A DNA stretch of 64,000 bases from Pseudodesulfovibrio nedwellii (GCF_027923765.1 NZ_AP026709.1:925501-989500); one strand, 5' to 3'; positions 19,574 through 29,536 are shown, counted from the stretch's first letter. Notes: generated from the sequence alone by a model not told the origin. Translations and numbers: made by a program.

Positions 19574-22231
19574 TCAATAACGCTTGCGAGATCGCTGACG
19601 ATACTCTTCATCCATCTTATCAAAAAGTTCGCGTTTTTTCTTATCAAAAGTCACAGCACTTTTCACGGCAGCAAAAGCCACACACAGAATACTCAAAATA
19701 ATGATAATCCCTTTGGATATTTCCCACCGCTTACTTTCATCGTTAAACAAATCGACAAAATAGTTCCCCTGAATATCTCTGGTAAAATAGATAAGCGAAG
19801 GGATGCCGACAAGCAACAAACCAAGACCAATAAGCTCCAACCATATGAAATTTCGACCCAACATCAAAACAAAAAGCGTTGAATCACGAATGATACGCAA
19901 AGTAACAAGCCGCCTCTGAAGGCTATCAATATGATCTTCAATTTGCTCTACGAATTTTAACGACTTCCTAAAATTCTCCGCCTCATTCAAATGTTGCGTG
20001 CTAATCCAATTGATTTTATCCACGCAAGCATTGAATTCCTTGTTAAATTCCAAAAGCAATTTAGGGAATGGAAACCAGGCTGCTTCCTTCTGAATTTGTC
20101 GTACTCGTTCCGAAAGATATTCCAGATTGGAATTGACACGTTTAATTTCACGTTTGACTTCGATATCAAGGGCAGCCTCGAATTTATCTGTCCCCCGTAA
20201 AAGCAATTGGTACGCTACAAAATTATTTGTCTTTCCGAGCAATTTCAACCGTTCCAATTCTTCATTGGCTGTTTCTGAATACTCATGTTCCTGATTGAAA
20301 CGTTTGGTAATATCAGTTGAAAGATCATTCACCTTGATACGGACGGACTCCACAGACTCTTCAGCCTGCGTCCACTGCTCCCACAAGGCATTCATAAGCT
20401 GTACCCGTCCCCGATCAAGTTCAGGATCAACCAGAATACGGTTGAAAATATTAGGATCACGTCCAATAAGATCAAAAAACAAGTCCATTGCCTGACCTGT
20501 GAATCCCATCTTCACCATGCAAACGGCTTGTCTGTATGATGGTTCCAACCACGTCGGAGATTGCGAATTGGCATGCTTGTAAAGATTGATGGCATCCTTG
20601 AGATTCCCCTCAACTTCCAAGAGTCTTCCTTGAAGATAAGCCATACACCCTTGCTGCAAAGACGTGTAGCTCAAACGTTCGGCTTCCTGCCAATGGAACA
20701 ACGCTTGGTTAAAATCTCCCTTCTCCATATACCAGAACCCCCATAGGGAATGTGGCTGGTAATTTCGAGGTGACGCTGATTGCGCCTCCTTGATAAGGTA
20801 TTCTGCTTTTTCCAGTTCTCCATCTTCAACAGCTTGGATGGCGTCCCAAACAAATTCGCCTTCTTCCGGTGCCAATTGCTTAAACCCGTCCGCCCAATCC
20901 TTACCCCGACTTCGCCAGACAAATCTCAGCGTTCGAAGCTGACTTGAAGCATTAATTTCAAAAACAGCGCGGGCCATAATGCTTTTTAAATCATTCTTGG
21001 CGTTCATCAATTGTGAAATGCTTACGGAAAAATTCTCCACATCCACGCCAGCATCGATTTCATCAAAGCCACTGGAAAAATCCTGAATATCCGTCTTAGC
21101 AAGCTGCCGCCATATTTGAGGTTGAGGTTTAGCAATTCCCTTTGACGGACAATCTCGAGGACTATGGTTTTTCAAACCACAATAAAAGCACTCGGTACCT
21201 TCCACCGCGACTAAAATATTGGGTAATGCCACCTGCATAGACCCATACCCAATGTCCTCACCTCCTTCCTTCAATGAAATAGTGCACCACGACTCAAGGG
21301 AAATTTGCTCGGTTCCATATCGGGCTTCATTCATACGGAACCATTCGGAAAGGAGAAAACCATCCATGAATCGAACATAAGGGAAATCCGGGGTCATCCG
21401 GTTCCAATCCAGACCAACCTTTTTGGGCAAATCTGCCGTAAAATGGTAAGGACCTTGCAACACCGCCGCCATAACAATTGGCCAATACCGTTTGGTATCA
21501 TCTTCTTTAGTGGCCTTAATTAATCCAAGCAACTCAGTGCACAAAGTCCGAAGCAAACGGAAATTATCCAAGGGGAAAAAGAGTGCGCCTTCCTTGACGT
21601 CAGAAATATATTTAAGCCCCAATCTTTGGAGCAATTCAATGATCTCTCCAGAGAAATCACGCCAGCCAAGGATGCTTTCCTTGTCAGACATTTTGCCCAA
21701 CGGTTTGACGATGAAGTACCACTTCCTCGTGGACTCATAATCAAGCCCCTGATCCGCCGTTATCTTGAGCCATTCCACATTAGCGAGCCCATCAATTCCA
21801 CCGATGTTTTCGGTACTTAATCCCTGAACACCGTTAACTTTTTCCTTCAGCTTAGGATGAACCACCATCTCAAACTCGTCAGGGACATTAATCGTTTGCC
21901 GATCAAGTTCCACAGACAGGGAAACCGTATATTCAAGATCGTATCCGACCAGAAAGGTCAAAGGGACAAGCTGACAAAATACGGGAGTTGGATTGACACG
22001 CGTCCAAACTTGCAACCGCGCAACCGCACGAAACACCTCGTCGGAATTACAAAACCATAAAGCCTGATCGCCCTGCCGAGTGATACAAAGCGCCCCATAC
22101 TCCTGAAAAGTATTGGGAATAGCATTGTGCAGATCACCCTTCCAGGCCACCCAGACTCCATAGCCCGAGGCCACCAATCTAGATTGGCTGACTTCAGGAA
22201 GAGTCTCTATGAGTTTGGCTATATCCGCCAC
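19574..22231 (-). CDS. Large TPR protein with CCHC zinc knuckle and C-terminal membrane helices
   Basis: An 885-residue protein of unrecognised family. Residues 1-330 form a mixed alpha/beta region without known motifs. A C-x2-C-x4-H-x4-C zinc knuckle (C348, C351, H356, C361; CFYCGLKNHSPRDC) follows. About 450-590 contains TPR-like helices (ALFHWQEAERLS, AINLYKHANSQSPTWLEPSY). About 620-780 is coiled coil, and two hydrophobic segments (about 790-815 and 835-855) sit near the C-terminus before a basic tail RQRSRKRY. A zinc knuckle of the retroviral type is rare in bacteria. The protein is likely anchored with its bulk in the cytoplasm; no function is proposed. Confidence 0.7.
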   Translation of the reverse strand: MADIAKLIETLPEVSQSRLVASGYGVWVAWKGDLHNAIPNTFQEYGALCITRQGDQALWFCNSDEVFRAVARLQVWTRVNPTPVFCQLVPLTFLVGYDLEYTVSLSVELDRQTINVPDEFEMVVHPKLKEKVNGVQGLSTENIGGIDGLANVEWLKITADQGLDYESTRKWYFIVKPLGKMSDKESILGWRDFSGEIIELLQRLGLKYISDVKEGALFFPLDNFRLLRTLCTELLGLIKATKEDDTKRYWPIVMAAVLQGPYHFTADLPKKVGLDWNRMTPDFPYVRFMDGFLLSEWFRMNEARYGTEQISLESWCTISLKEGGEDIGYGSMQVALPNILVAVEGTECFYCGLKNHSPRDCPSKGIAKPQPQIWRQLAKTDIQDFSSGFDEIDAGVDVENFSVSISQLMNAKNDLKSIMARAVFEINASSQLRTLRFVWRSRGKDWADGFKQLAPEEGEFVWDAIQAVEDGELEKAEYLIKEAQSASPRNYQPHSLWGFWYMEKGDFNQALFHWQEAERLSYTSLQQGCMAYLQGRLLEVEGNLKDAINLYKHANSQSPTWLEPSYRQAVCMVKMGFTGQAMDLFFDLIGRDPNIFNRILVDPELDRGRVQLMNALWEQWTQAEESVESVRIKVNDLSTDITKRFNQEHEYSETANEELERLKLLGKTNNFVAYQLLLRGTDKFEAALDIEVKREIKRVNSNLEYLSERVRQIQKEAAWFPFPKLLLEFNKEFNACVDKINWISTQHLNEAENFRKSLKFVEQIEDHIDSLQRRLVTLRIIRDSTLFVLMLGRNFIWLELIGLGLLLVGIPSLIYFTRDIQGNYFVDLFNDESKRWEISKGIIIILSILCVAFAAVKSAVTFDKKKRELFDKMDEEYRQRSRKRY

Positions 22232-22292
22232 GCGCTTACCTCACACCGTGAACAGGCGTCCATGATTTGAACCATAATCGTTCATATCGTTG

Positions 22293-23153
22293 CTAACATA
22301 ATGTATTCAAGGGAAATTTCTTCCCATCACGCACTATGCAAAACAGATTCCAAACGCGATTGGCCTCATCACTTTTTCCTCTTTTTTCACACCCTTGCAT
22401 ATATATATCAACCTTTCGTTGCAAGGAAGACAGGGCCATGTCCCATTGTTCTGCGTCAAGTTTTCGACTTTGCAGGATTTTTATCAAAGCACGAATACGA
22501 TAGAGATCAGCACACGGAACACAAATTGACAACTGATCAGGACGCCCGCCATGCTTGATGGTCAAATCTTCTCGCACCAACCCAACGGGATAGTACAGGC
22601 AGGCTCGAAGCCACATATCATAATCTTCACACGACGGCATATTCGTATCAAATGGCCCAATGTCACTCCACGCCCGTCCAGTAAACATTGTACAAGATGG
22701 ACTTATTAAACACATTTCCAACGAGGCTTCAAAGAACCACCCTTCGGGCTTGGCGTACTTCTTGGGTTGATTAACGCGCTTTCCACCACGATACCATATT
22801 TCTTCTGTTTGACAGATGTCGTATCCGTGGTCCTCCATATAAGCAACTTGTGTAGCCAATTTGTTCGGCATCCATTCATCATCAGAGTCCAGTAAGGCCA
22901 TTATTTCACCTTTGCAGGCCTCGATACCGGTATTACGCGCTCCCGATACCCCCTGATTATCCTGATACAGATAAACAAAACGAGGGTCATTATACTTAGA
23001 AAGAACGTCAACGGTCTCATCCGTGGAGCCGTCGTCAATAATAATGCACTCCCAATGACCATAGGTCTGAGCCAAAACTGATTCCAGAGCAGCCCCGATA
23101 AATCCGGCACGATTGTACGTGGGGAGAATAATAGATACGAGCCTATTTTCCAT
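22293..23153 (-). CDS. Glycosyltransferase family 2
   Basis: A 286-residue GT-A fold enzyme. VSIILPTYNRAGFIGAALES is the typical start; IIIDDGST and the DSDDEW motif (DxD for metal and nucleotide-sugar) follow, and a later CEDYDMWLRA corresponds to the catalytic ED region. It is likely to add a sugar in envelope polysaccharide or glycoprotein synthesis. The start ATG at 23153 (MENRLVSII) is preferred over one at 23207, because family similarity begins there. It is divergent from the next glycosyltransferase, 71 nt away. Confidence 0.9.
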   Translation of the reverse strand: MENRLVSIILPTYNRAGFIGAALESVLAQTYGHWECIIIDDGSTDETVDVLSKYNDPRFVYLYQDNQGVSGARNTGIEACKGEIMALLDSDDEWMPNKLATQVAYMEDHGYDICQTEEIWYRGGKRVNQPKKYAKPEGWFFEASLEMCLISPSCTMFTGRAWSDIGPFDTNMPSCEDYDMWLRACLYYPVGLVREDLTIKHGGRPDQLSICVPCADLYRIRALIKILQSRKLDAEQWDMALSSLQRKVDIYMQGCEKRGKSDEANRVWNLFCIVRDGKKFPLNTLC

Positions 23154-23224
23154 ATATCGAATACCTTGCGTTCCCCGCCTTGAACTGTCATGTTGTGAAT
23201 CCAACATTCCAACAGGCGATTTTT

Positions 23225-24331
23225 ATGAAAATATTCCAAGTTATCAATGTCCGCTGGTTCAACGCTACCGCGTGGTATGCGATCACCCTGAGCCGTCTTC
23301 TAGCCGATGCAGGCCATGACGTTGTTGTCCTGACTCAAGCAGGAACCGCACCCGATAAAATAGCCCGCGACATGGGATTAAACACGATCCCGGTTGATCT
23401 GAATACAACAAATCCAATCCGCTTTGCTGCCGCCACAAAGCATATCATACAACTATTGCGCACGCACCGCCCTGAAATCGTAAATTGTCACAGAGGTGAA
23501 GGTTTTTTCCTCTGGGGTCTGCTCAAACTTATAGGTTTCAAATTCAAACTGGTCCGCACCCGAGGCGACCAACGTCCGCCCAGAAACGATGCTTTCAACC
23601 GCTGGCTTCACGCAACGGTTGCCGACAGTGTTGTTGTTACCAATCGCCATATGGCCGACTACTTTCTGGAAAAAATGAGCACTCCCGGCAAGGGTCTTTG
23701 GCTCATCCACGGCGGCGTAGACTCTGAAAAATTTCGTTTTGACCAGGAAGGCAGAAACCGTGTCCGCGAAGAGTTCGGATTCACTTCAAACCATACCGTG
23801 GTCGGCCTACTCGGTCGATTTGATCGGGTCAAGGGACACAAGGAAACAATCGCTGCAGTAGCCCGCTTGCGAGAACAAGGTCACGACTCAATCCGCCTAT
23901 TCCTCATAGGTTTTGACACCGCCATGACCAGCTCTCAGATTCAAGAACATATCGACGAATATTCCATAGGCGACATTACTCGCATCAGTGGCAAAAGAGC
24001 CGATGTCGAGGCTTGCATCAGCGCACTTGATATCGGGGTGGTAGCATCACTCTGGTCTGAGGCCATTGCCCGATCAGCTCTGGAAGTCATGGCAGCAGGA
24101 CGTCCTCTGGTATCCACAAATGTAGGTGTCATGCCCGACTTGGTCAGCCCCGCCATGCTAGTCAAACCAAACGACGTAGACGGCTTGGCACAGACCATTG
24201 GCTTGTTGATTGAACAATCCGAACTCCGTGAAGAGGTTCTGGAAGCCCAAAAAAGGACCATGTCACAACTGACTTTGGAAGAATTCCTGAAAAGGACACT
24301 CAACCTCTACCACAGTCTACTCGACGAGTAG
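23225..24331 (+). CDS. Glycosyltransferase family 4
   Basis: A 368-residue GT-B enzyme of the GT1/GT4 type. The N-terminal Rossmann domain starts MKIFQVINVRWFNATAWYAI with LADAGHDVVVLTQ. The C-terminal domain has VGLLGRFDRVKGHKE and the nucleotide-sugar E-x7-E-like stretch SEAIARSALEVMAAGRPLV. It probably transfers a hexose or heptose in lipopolysaccharide or capsule synthesis. The ATG at 23225 is chosen; the open frame starts at 23180 but without family similarity. Convergent with the transglycosylase gene, with 18 nt between. Confidence 0.9.
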   Translation: MKIFQVINVRWFNATAWYAITLSRLLADAGHDVVVLTQAGTAPDKIARDMGLNTIPVDLNTTNPIRFAAATKHIIQLLRTHRPEIVNCHRGEGFFLWGLLKLIGFKFKLVRTRGDQRPPRNDAFNRWLHATVADSVVVTNRHMADYFLEKMSTPGKGLWLIHGGVDSEKFRFDQEGRNRVREEFGFTSNHTVVGLLGRFDRVKGHKETIAAVARLREQGHDSIRLFLIGFDTAMTSSQIQEHIDEYSIGDITRISGKRADVEACISALDIGVVASLWSEAIARSALEVMAAGRPLVSTNVGVMPDLVSPAMLVKPNDVDGLAQTIGLLIEQSELREEVLEAQKRTMSQLTLEEFLKRTLNLYHSLLDE

Positions 24332-24349
24332 TTAACAACAACATACGGC

Positions 24350-25279
24350 CTAGCCACCAAATAAGTCTTTTGTTTTACTGATTTTGTCAGCAACGGAAAG
24401 AATGGTCATAGCATAACTATCTGAATGGTTATACCTATACAGGACTTTGTGCTTACCTTCAGGTGACAGACTATTTTTCCAACCATGTTCAGCTATAAAA
24501 TTTGCCATACTATGCAAAGCGTCACGCGTTTCAAACAAATCTACACGCCCATCGCCTGTACCGTCTCTGCCATAGTGCTCCGCACTAGTCGGCATAAACT
24601 GACACTGCCCAATAGCACCATACATTGAACTCGGAATGGAAAGCGGATTTTGATCATTTCCCTTGGCGTAAAGAAGTAGAGCTTTTAGTTCTGTATACGC
24701 CCAACTCGCCTTTTGCTCAGTTCGTTTAATCAACCATTTCATGATGTCATCTGAAACATCTGTCCGCGTTATACGTGATTTGATAAGTGAGAAATCCCGA
24801 GACAAAGCCATACTTGCCAAGATGGTAAAGGCATTACTGTCACCGACATTCATCCCGAGACGTGTTTCCACGAGCAAAAGCGCAGTCAACAACTCACCCG
24901 GCACACCATAGCGCTCCTCAATTACAGCAAATTCAGCTCTGTTTTCACGATAAAATGCATAGGCCCCGGCAATCAGGATAGGATTAAGATACCGAACCAT
25001 GACCTCTGGTTGTTTGGGAGGCCCTGCCTTCTTAGTAGAAAGCTTTATGTTAAGTAATGAATTCATTTTTCGAGCCATAATCTTTGGTGAGAACTCCAGA
25101 TCTGGACTGGAAAAAAGATAGGTCATATGGGCTTGATCAAAACCGTCATCAACCAACTGCTTAACCAACGGCTGCCAAAGTTCTTGCTCTTCTGCCACAG
25201 CGAGATTGAACATCGAACAAAAGAAAACGGCGGCCAACGCAACAACGAAGGCCGCACGTTTCATGCGAATAATATTCAT
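24350..25279 (-). CDS. Lytic murein transglycosylase, MltB-like (GH103)
   Basis: A 309-residue exported protein. The signal peptide MNIIRMKRAAFVVALAAVFF ends near a Val-Ala cleavage site (LAVAEE); no lipobox was seen. The catalytic glutamate is in LLVETRLGMNVG. MYGAIGQCQFMPTS and DGRVDLFETRDALHSMANFI are MltB/SLT-fold motifs. It cleaves peptidoglycan with formation of anhydro-muropeptides. The start ATG is 5 nt from the stop of the zinc-ribbon gene, so the TolC-like, zinc-ribbon and transglycosylase genes look like one operon. Confidence 0.88.
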   Translation of the reverse strand: MNIIRMKRAAFVVALAAVFFCSMFNLAVAEEQELWQPLVKQLVDDGFDQAHMTYLFSSPDLEFSPKIMARKMNSLLNIKLSTKKAGPPKQPEVMVRYLNPILIAGAYAFYRENRAEFAVIEERYGVPGELLTALLLVETRLGMNVGDSNAFTILASMALSRDFSLIKSRITRTDVSDDIMKWLIKRTEQKASWAYTELKALLLYAKGNDQNPLSIPSSMYGAIGQCQFMPTSAEHYGRDGTGDGRVDLFETRDALHSMANFIAEHGWKNSLSPEGKHKVLYRYNHSDSYAMTILSVADKISKTKDLFGG

Positions 25280-25283
25280 GGAA

Positions 25284-25451
25284 TCAGATTCGATCCATCG
25301 GGACAAAACCCATTTCCTCCTCGAAGTCCTCATCCATATCGGACACGAACTCCTTGAGATCATACGTTTCCCCACATTGAGGACATCGCAGGGTTACCTC
25401 TTGGCAGCCCCTGTAGGCAGTCAGGTCTAACCCGCACTGCTTGCATTCCAT
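25284..25451 (-). CDS. Small zinc-ribbon protein (two CxxC)
   Basis: A 55-residue protein with MECKQCGLDL and LRCPQCGETYDL, that is two CxxC knuckles separated by about 18 residues, followed by an acidic tail with FVSDMDEDFEEEMGF. Such dual-CxxC mini-proteins are widespread in Desulfovibrio-like genomes with no known role. The start ATG at 25451 gives the minimal form; the frame is open to 25490, abutting the TolC-like gene stop at 25492. It sits between the TolC-like channel gene and the MltB-like gene. Confidence 0.75.
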   Translation of the reverse strand: MECKQCGLDLTAYRGCQEVTLRCPQCGETYDLKEFVSDMDEDFEEEMGFVPMDRI

Positions 25452-25491
25452 GCCATCAGCTCGCCAAGTGCGTTTTCGATGAACAAACACT

Positions 25492-26856
25492 CTATTTGGC
25501 GTCTTTCAGTCCGAGGTTCTTCTCACCCATGGCAACATACAAAGCAGAAACGGCTGTGCCGTAATCTGCCAATGCCTGAGAAAGTTGAGCCTCACTGGCT
25601 GTCAGTCTTTCCTGAGCATTCAACACATCGGTATTGGTACCAACCTGAGCCTGATACCGAGCCACCGCCATACGATAAGCTTCTTCAGCAGCAGTCACGG
25701 ATTTCTTGGCCACAGTGATACGGTCGGCGGCTTCCTGAATGCTCAGCAAAGCCCGCTTGACTTCAAACCCTGCATTGAGGCGAGTATTTTCCAAGTCCGC
25801 TTCCAACTGCTTCACAGTCTGATCAAACTGCTTGGAGTTGTAGTAATCGGAACCCCATTCAAAAATCGACATGGACGCACTCACACCGGCAGTCCAGTAT
25901 TCAGAGCCTTCATGAGTATAATCTCCACCGCCGTTCAAACCAGCAGCATCACCCCGGTTAACGTAATCCCAGGAGGCGTCAACAGACGGATAAAAACTAC
26001 TTTCGGAGATAGTCACGTCCTTCTTGGCAATTTCAACACTTTTTTCACCGATCAACAGATCAGGACGGTGATCATATGCGCGAGTCAGGCATTCTTTGAG
26101 CGAGAGATTAAAAGGAACGTATTGAAGTTCGCCCACGTATTCCACATCCATTTCAATGGGAATATTCAACAAAGTATTCAGTTGGGCTTCTTGAGTAAAA
26201 ACATTATTACGCGCTGTCAAAAGCCCCTGTTTGGAAGTCGCCAAATCAACTTCGGCGTCCAAGACTTCAGCTTTAGGCCTAAGACCTACATCATAAAAAG
26301 CGCTGATAACCTTAAGCTGTGATTCCAGTCGAGCCACGGAATCCTCCGCACTCTTCACATCCATCCGAGCCTTGAGCAAAGACAAAAATGTCGTCTGAAC
26401 ATTCTCAACAAGGGTCAACTCAACACTGGTCAAAGATGCCATCGTGGATTCTTCGGTCAACTGAGCTTTCTGCCAAGTAGCAAGTAAATTGAACCCCTTG
26501 AAAACTGGCTGCGTGACGTTGACACTGGCAACCCAATCAGATTGTTGTCCACTTGAAGTATAGCCGCGATCATAATGCTTATAACCATAAGTCGCACCAA
26601 GAGCCGGACCAAAATCACCCATGGCTGAACGGGTTCCAAACTTGGTACCTTGCAACTGAGCACGAATTGAAGTCATACTCGGATTCAGGTCCAAAGCGCG
26701 TTGCACACCGCGTTCCAAATCAAAAGGACCGGTAATTTCCGCAGTCTTTGATTCAGAACCCATGGCGGGATCAGCATCTTGGGCAAAAGCCAGACCAAAA
26801 AAGGCCAGTACAGCCACGAAAGTCAAAATAAAAAGAGAAAACCGGTTACGGCTCAT
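25492..26856 (-). CDS. TolC-family outer membrane channel protein
   Basis: A 454-residue protein with a signal peptide (cleavage about LAFA-QDAD, residue 26) and the long helical repeats of outer membrane efflux proteins: FDLERGVQRALDLNPSM in the first repeat and LKECLTRAYDHRPDLLIGEK in the second. It forms the trimeric outer-membrane exit duct of tripartite efflux or type I secretion systems. No inner-membrane ABC or membrane-fusion protein is next to it; the giant adhesin at 51.9-60.6 kb is a conceivable client, but nothing in the sequence links them. Confidence 0.92.
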   Translation of the reverse strand: MSRNRFSLFILTFVAVLAFFGLAFAQDADPAMGSESKTAEITGPFDLERGVQRALDLNPSMTSIRAQLQGTKFGTRSAMGDFGPALGATYGYKHYDRGYTSSGQQSDWVASVNVTQPVFKGFNLLATWQKAQLTEESTMASLTSVELTLVENVQTTFLSLLKARMDVKSAEDSVARLESQLKVISAFYDVGLRPKAEVLDAEVDLATSKQGLLTARNNVFTQEAQLNTLLNIPIEMDVEYVGELQYVPFNLSLKECLTRAYDHRPDLLIGEKSVEIAKKDVTISESSFYPSVDASWDYVNRGDAAGLNGGGDYTHEGSEYWTAGVSASMSIFEWGSDYYNSKQFDQTVKQLEADLENTRLNAGFEVKRALLSIQEAADRITVAKKSVTAAEEAYRMAVARYQAQVGTNTDVLNAQERLTASEAQLSQALADYGTAVSALYVAMGEKNLGLKDAK

Positions 26857-26959
26857 AGTACGTTCCTGCTTGGTATCATATGAAGTTCAGTTGCATTAGC
26901 AACGATTAGCAATTCAACCTTGTACCAACTCTCTTCGGGAGTCGCAACCCCTAAAGGAC

Positions 26960-27751
26960 TCAGTCTTTCCGTAAAAGTGCGCAGTCAGACTGATCTCCCT
27001 GCAACTTTTCCAAAGTATGACGAAAGGTCGGCAAGAGAGGCTCCAGGCATTCGGCAACAGCCTTGGGACTCCCCGGCATATTAACAATGACCGCTTGTCC
27101 CAGAGTGCCGGCAACAGCACGCGAAATAGCACCGTGCGGAGTTTTGACAAGGCTAACCGCTGTCATGGCTCGTTCATACCCCGGCAACCGTTTCTCGATT
27201 ACGGCCAGAGTCGCTTCGGGGGTCACATCCCGAGGGCCAACTCCAGTCCCCCCGGTTGTCAAAATAAGATCAACTCCCTGATTCAGCGCCAAGTCAGCCA
27301 GAAGTCCTTTAAGTTGGAAGACATCATCTGGAATAACAAACCCTTGCACAAAATTAAGCACGAGTTTTTCAGCTACCAGTGTTCCAACAAGCGGGCCGGA
27401 CTCATCCACCCTTTTACCCTGCGAACCTTTGTCACTTAGAGTAATCCAGGCCAACGCATACCCTTCCCGAATAACGAGACATTTTAACAACCCGGCTTTC
27501 ACATCTCTCACAGCTTCAACAAGATACATAGCTGTTGACGGCTCACCAAGATCACCAGGAAGCCATGTTACAGCCTGTACCAGAAATTCCCCAGCATCAG
27601 AGGTCAAACGGGTACCGACTCGCAAATTCGGCAAGAAATCAGCCGTTGCAATCACCGAAGCAGGCGATGTCACACCGGCACAACACAGATACCCACGGTC
27701 ACCAGAAGCAACCGACATATTTACAGTCAGAGAAAGATTGGAGGCTGACAT
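26960..27751 (-). CDS. MogA/MoaB-type molybdopterin protein with N-terminal extension
   Basis: A 263-residue protein. The C-terminal about 165 residues are a MoCF-biosynthesis domain: AWITLSDKGSQGKRVDESGP, the TTGGTGVGPRDVTPEAT substrate loop and VNMPGSPKAVAECL. In the family it adenylates or binds molybdopterin during cofactor assembly, needed for formate dehydrogenases and related enzymes. The N-terminal about 95 residues form an extra domain that I do not recognise, containing two cysteines (YLCCAG). Start ATG at 27751 with GGGAG 5 nt upstream. It is followed 103 nt later by the TolC-like gene. Confidence 0.85.
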   Translation of the reverse strand: MSASNLSLTVNMSVASGDRGYLCCAGVTSPASVIATADFLPNLRVGTRLTSDAGEFLVQAVTWLPGDLGEPSTAMYLVEAVRDVKAGLLKCLVIREGYALAWITLSDKGSQGKRVDESGPLVGTLVAEKLVLNFVQGFVIPDDVFQLKGLLADLALNQGVDLILTTGGTGVGPRDVTPEATLAVIEKRLPGYERAMTAVSLVKTPHGAISRAVAGTLGQAVIVNMPGSPKAVAECLEPLLPTFRHTLEKLQGDQSDCALLRKD

Positions 27752-27772
27752 TGTCACTCCCTATTAATGTAG

Positions 27773-28504
27773 TTAGGCTAAAAGCACAGACAGAATTCCC
27801 GCAACAAACACACCGCCAAACGTTCCTGGTCCACCAATGGAAACCACGGGCGTACCAACGGAATTGCGAAAACGGGGAATAAGTAATGGAATGAGGTTGC
27901 CACCGATAATGGCTCCCATGGTTCCAGCTATATACGCGGCAACAGGCCTGAAAGGTTCAGGCACGAAAAAATACACGGATAAAAACGTCATGATTGCCGG
28001 AAGAACCAGAGGAATACGCAGCCCTGTCAGTACATCCGGCTTGGCTGTGATGTAACAACCAAGTGTAACCATGATCATGGCAAATCCGATCCAGAGATAG
28101 ACTCCATCCGTCTGCCCAATCATGTGTTGACGAATCAAAAAGGTGAAACTGAGCAAAAGCGGCAACAAAAACCCACCAACATTGACAGCGAAAACCTGCT
28201 TTTTCAATTCGTTGGTGCCATCTTCTTCAATCTGAACCGGCCTTCCGAATTCATCCAAACCAAAGCTGACCGAACGCGGTTTTGGAACCACGACAAGCCT
28301 CTCACTCGTAAAAAACGGTATATTCATAGCCCTGCCAACAAGAATGGCGATGAACATCAACACACCTTGAGCGGGTGTCAAACCGAGCTTCGAAAACGCC
28401 TCAGCTACCATAGAAACCGGCAAAAAAATAAAGAGAAAAAAGAGCGCTACCAATAAAAGCAGTGCCGGAATCATGCCGCCTGAAAACTGAAAATACGGAT
28501 ACAT
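27773..28504 (-). CDS. DUF1614 membrane protein
   Basis: A 243-residue polytopic protein with about seven hydrophobic helices. The pattern of long glycine-rich C-terminal helices (MGAIIGGNLIPLL and GGPGTFGGVFVAGILSVLLA) and the first loop NIPFFTSER suggest the DUF1614 family, which has no established role. It is 21 nt upstream of the MogA-like gene and probably co-transcribed. A charged cytoplasmic loop (FGLDEFGRPVQIEEDG) lies near residue 85. Confidence 0.75.
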   Translation of the reverse strand: MYPYFQFSGGMIPALLLLVALFFLFIFLPVSMVAEAFSKLGLTPAQGVLMFIAILVGRAMNIPFFTSERLVVVPKPRSVSFGLDEFGRPVQIEEDGTNELKKQVFAVNVGGFLLPLLLSFTFLIRQHMIGQTDGVYLWIGFAMIMVTLGCYITAKPDVLTGLRIPLVLPAIMTFLSVYFFVPEPFRPVAAYIAGTMGAIIGGNLIPLLIPRFRNSVGTPVVSIGGPGTFGGVFVAGILSVLLA

Positions 28505-28539
28505 TCATTCACCTTGCATTTCCATTCGTCAAATGCCGG

Positions 28540-28569
28540 TTGATTTTTCTGTTATCCCGCCCCTATACT
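28540..28569 (+). promoter_or_regulatory. Putative promoter of rmlA
   Basis: TTGATT (28540-28545), 18-nt spacer, TATACT (28564-28569), about 70 nt before the rmlA start. Reasonable sigma-70 boxes; a start site has not been shown. Confidence 0.45.
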
Positions 28570-28641
28570 AGAGCAGAAGTCATGCAATTGGGATGTAACC
28601 CAACTCGAACTTGATGTAAATTACAGGACCAAGAGGCACCC

Positions 28642-29535
28642 ATGAAAGGCATTATCCTCGCAGGCGGCTCCGGCACGCGACTCCATCCCCTAACTCGCGT
28701 CGTCAGCAAACAACTCCTTCCCGTTTATGATAAACCTATGATATATTATCCTTTGTCTACACTTATGCTAGCAGGCATAAGAGACATACTCATCATATCC
28801 ACCCCTCAAGATTTGCCCAATTTCAAAAATTTGCTGAGCGACGGCTCGCAACTCGGGCTGAATATTTCATATAAAATACAACCGAAACCAGAAGGATTGG
28901 CCCAGGCCTTTGTCATTGGCGAAGATTTTATCGGCAACGATTCCGTATGTCTGGTTTTGGGCGACAACATCTACTATGGACACGGTCTTGGATCCATTCT
29001 CAAAAAGGCTGGAGACTTGGAAAAAGGCGGTATTGTTTTCGCCTATCTGGTTAAAGATCCTGAACGATACGGTGTGGTTGAGTTCGACACCAACTTCAAA
29101 GCATTGTCCATCGAAGAGAAGCCCGAAAAACCAAAATCAAAATATGCAGTCACAGGGCTGTATTTTTACGACAATGACGTCATCGAGATAGCAAAATCAC
29201 TCAAGCCATCAGCTCGCGGCGAATTGGAAATCACCGACATCAACAAAATATATTTGGAAAAGGAAGATCTTGAAGTGCAAACGTTAGGCCGTGGATACGC
29301 ATGGCTCGACATGGGCACCCACGAGTCCTTGCACGGAGCATCAAGCTTTGTTCAAGCAGTCCAAGCTCGTCAGGGGTACGTCATATCAAGCCCCGAAGAA
29401 ATTGCGTACCGCAGGGGCTTCATATCCCGCGATCAACTCAAGGAGCTGGCGTGCAAAATGAGCAATAACAGCTATGGTCAATATCTTCTGGACGTGGTCC
29501 TTGAAGACTCCACGGATTCCTGTCCAAGCACATAA
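28642..29535 (+). CDS. rmlA: Glucose-1-phosphate thymidylyltransferase
   Basis: A 297-residue nucleotidyltransferase that makes dTDP-glucose from dTTP and glucose-1-phosphate, the entry to dTDP-rhamnose. The signature [13 protein letters not shown] and the conserved [18 protein letters not shown] are at the N-terminus; [13 protein letters not shown] and [11 protein letters not shown] are further active-site stretches. Length is normal. The other rml genes are not adjacent, which is unusual but known. GAGG lies 8 nt before the ATG. Confidence 0.96.
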   Translation: MKGIILAGGSGTRLHPLTRVVSKQLLPVYDKPMIYYPLSTLMLAGIRDILIISTPQDLPNFKNLLSDGSQLGLNISYKIQPKPEGLAQAFVIGEDFIGNDSVCLVLGDNIYYGHGLGSILKKAGDLEKGGIVFAYLVKDPERYGVVEFDTNFKALSIEEKPEKPKSKYAVTGLYFYDNDVIEIAKSLKPSARGELEITDINKIYLEKEDLEVQTLGRGYAWLDMGTHESLHGASSFVQAVQARQGYVISSPEEIAYRRGFISRDQLKELACKMSNNSYGQYLLDVVLEDSTDSCPST

Positions 29536-29536
29536 A

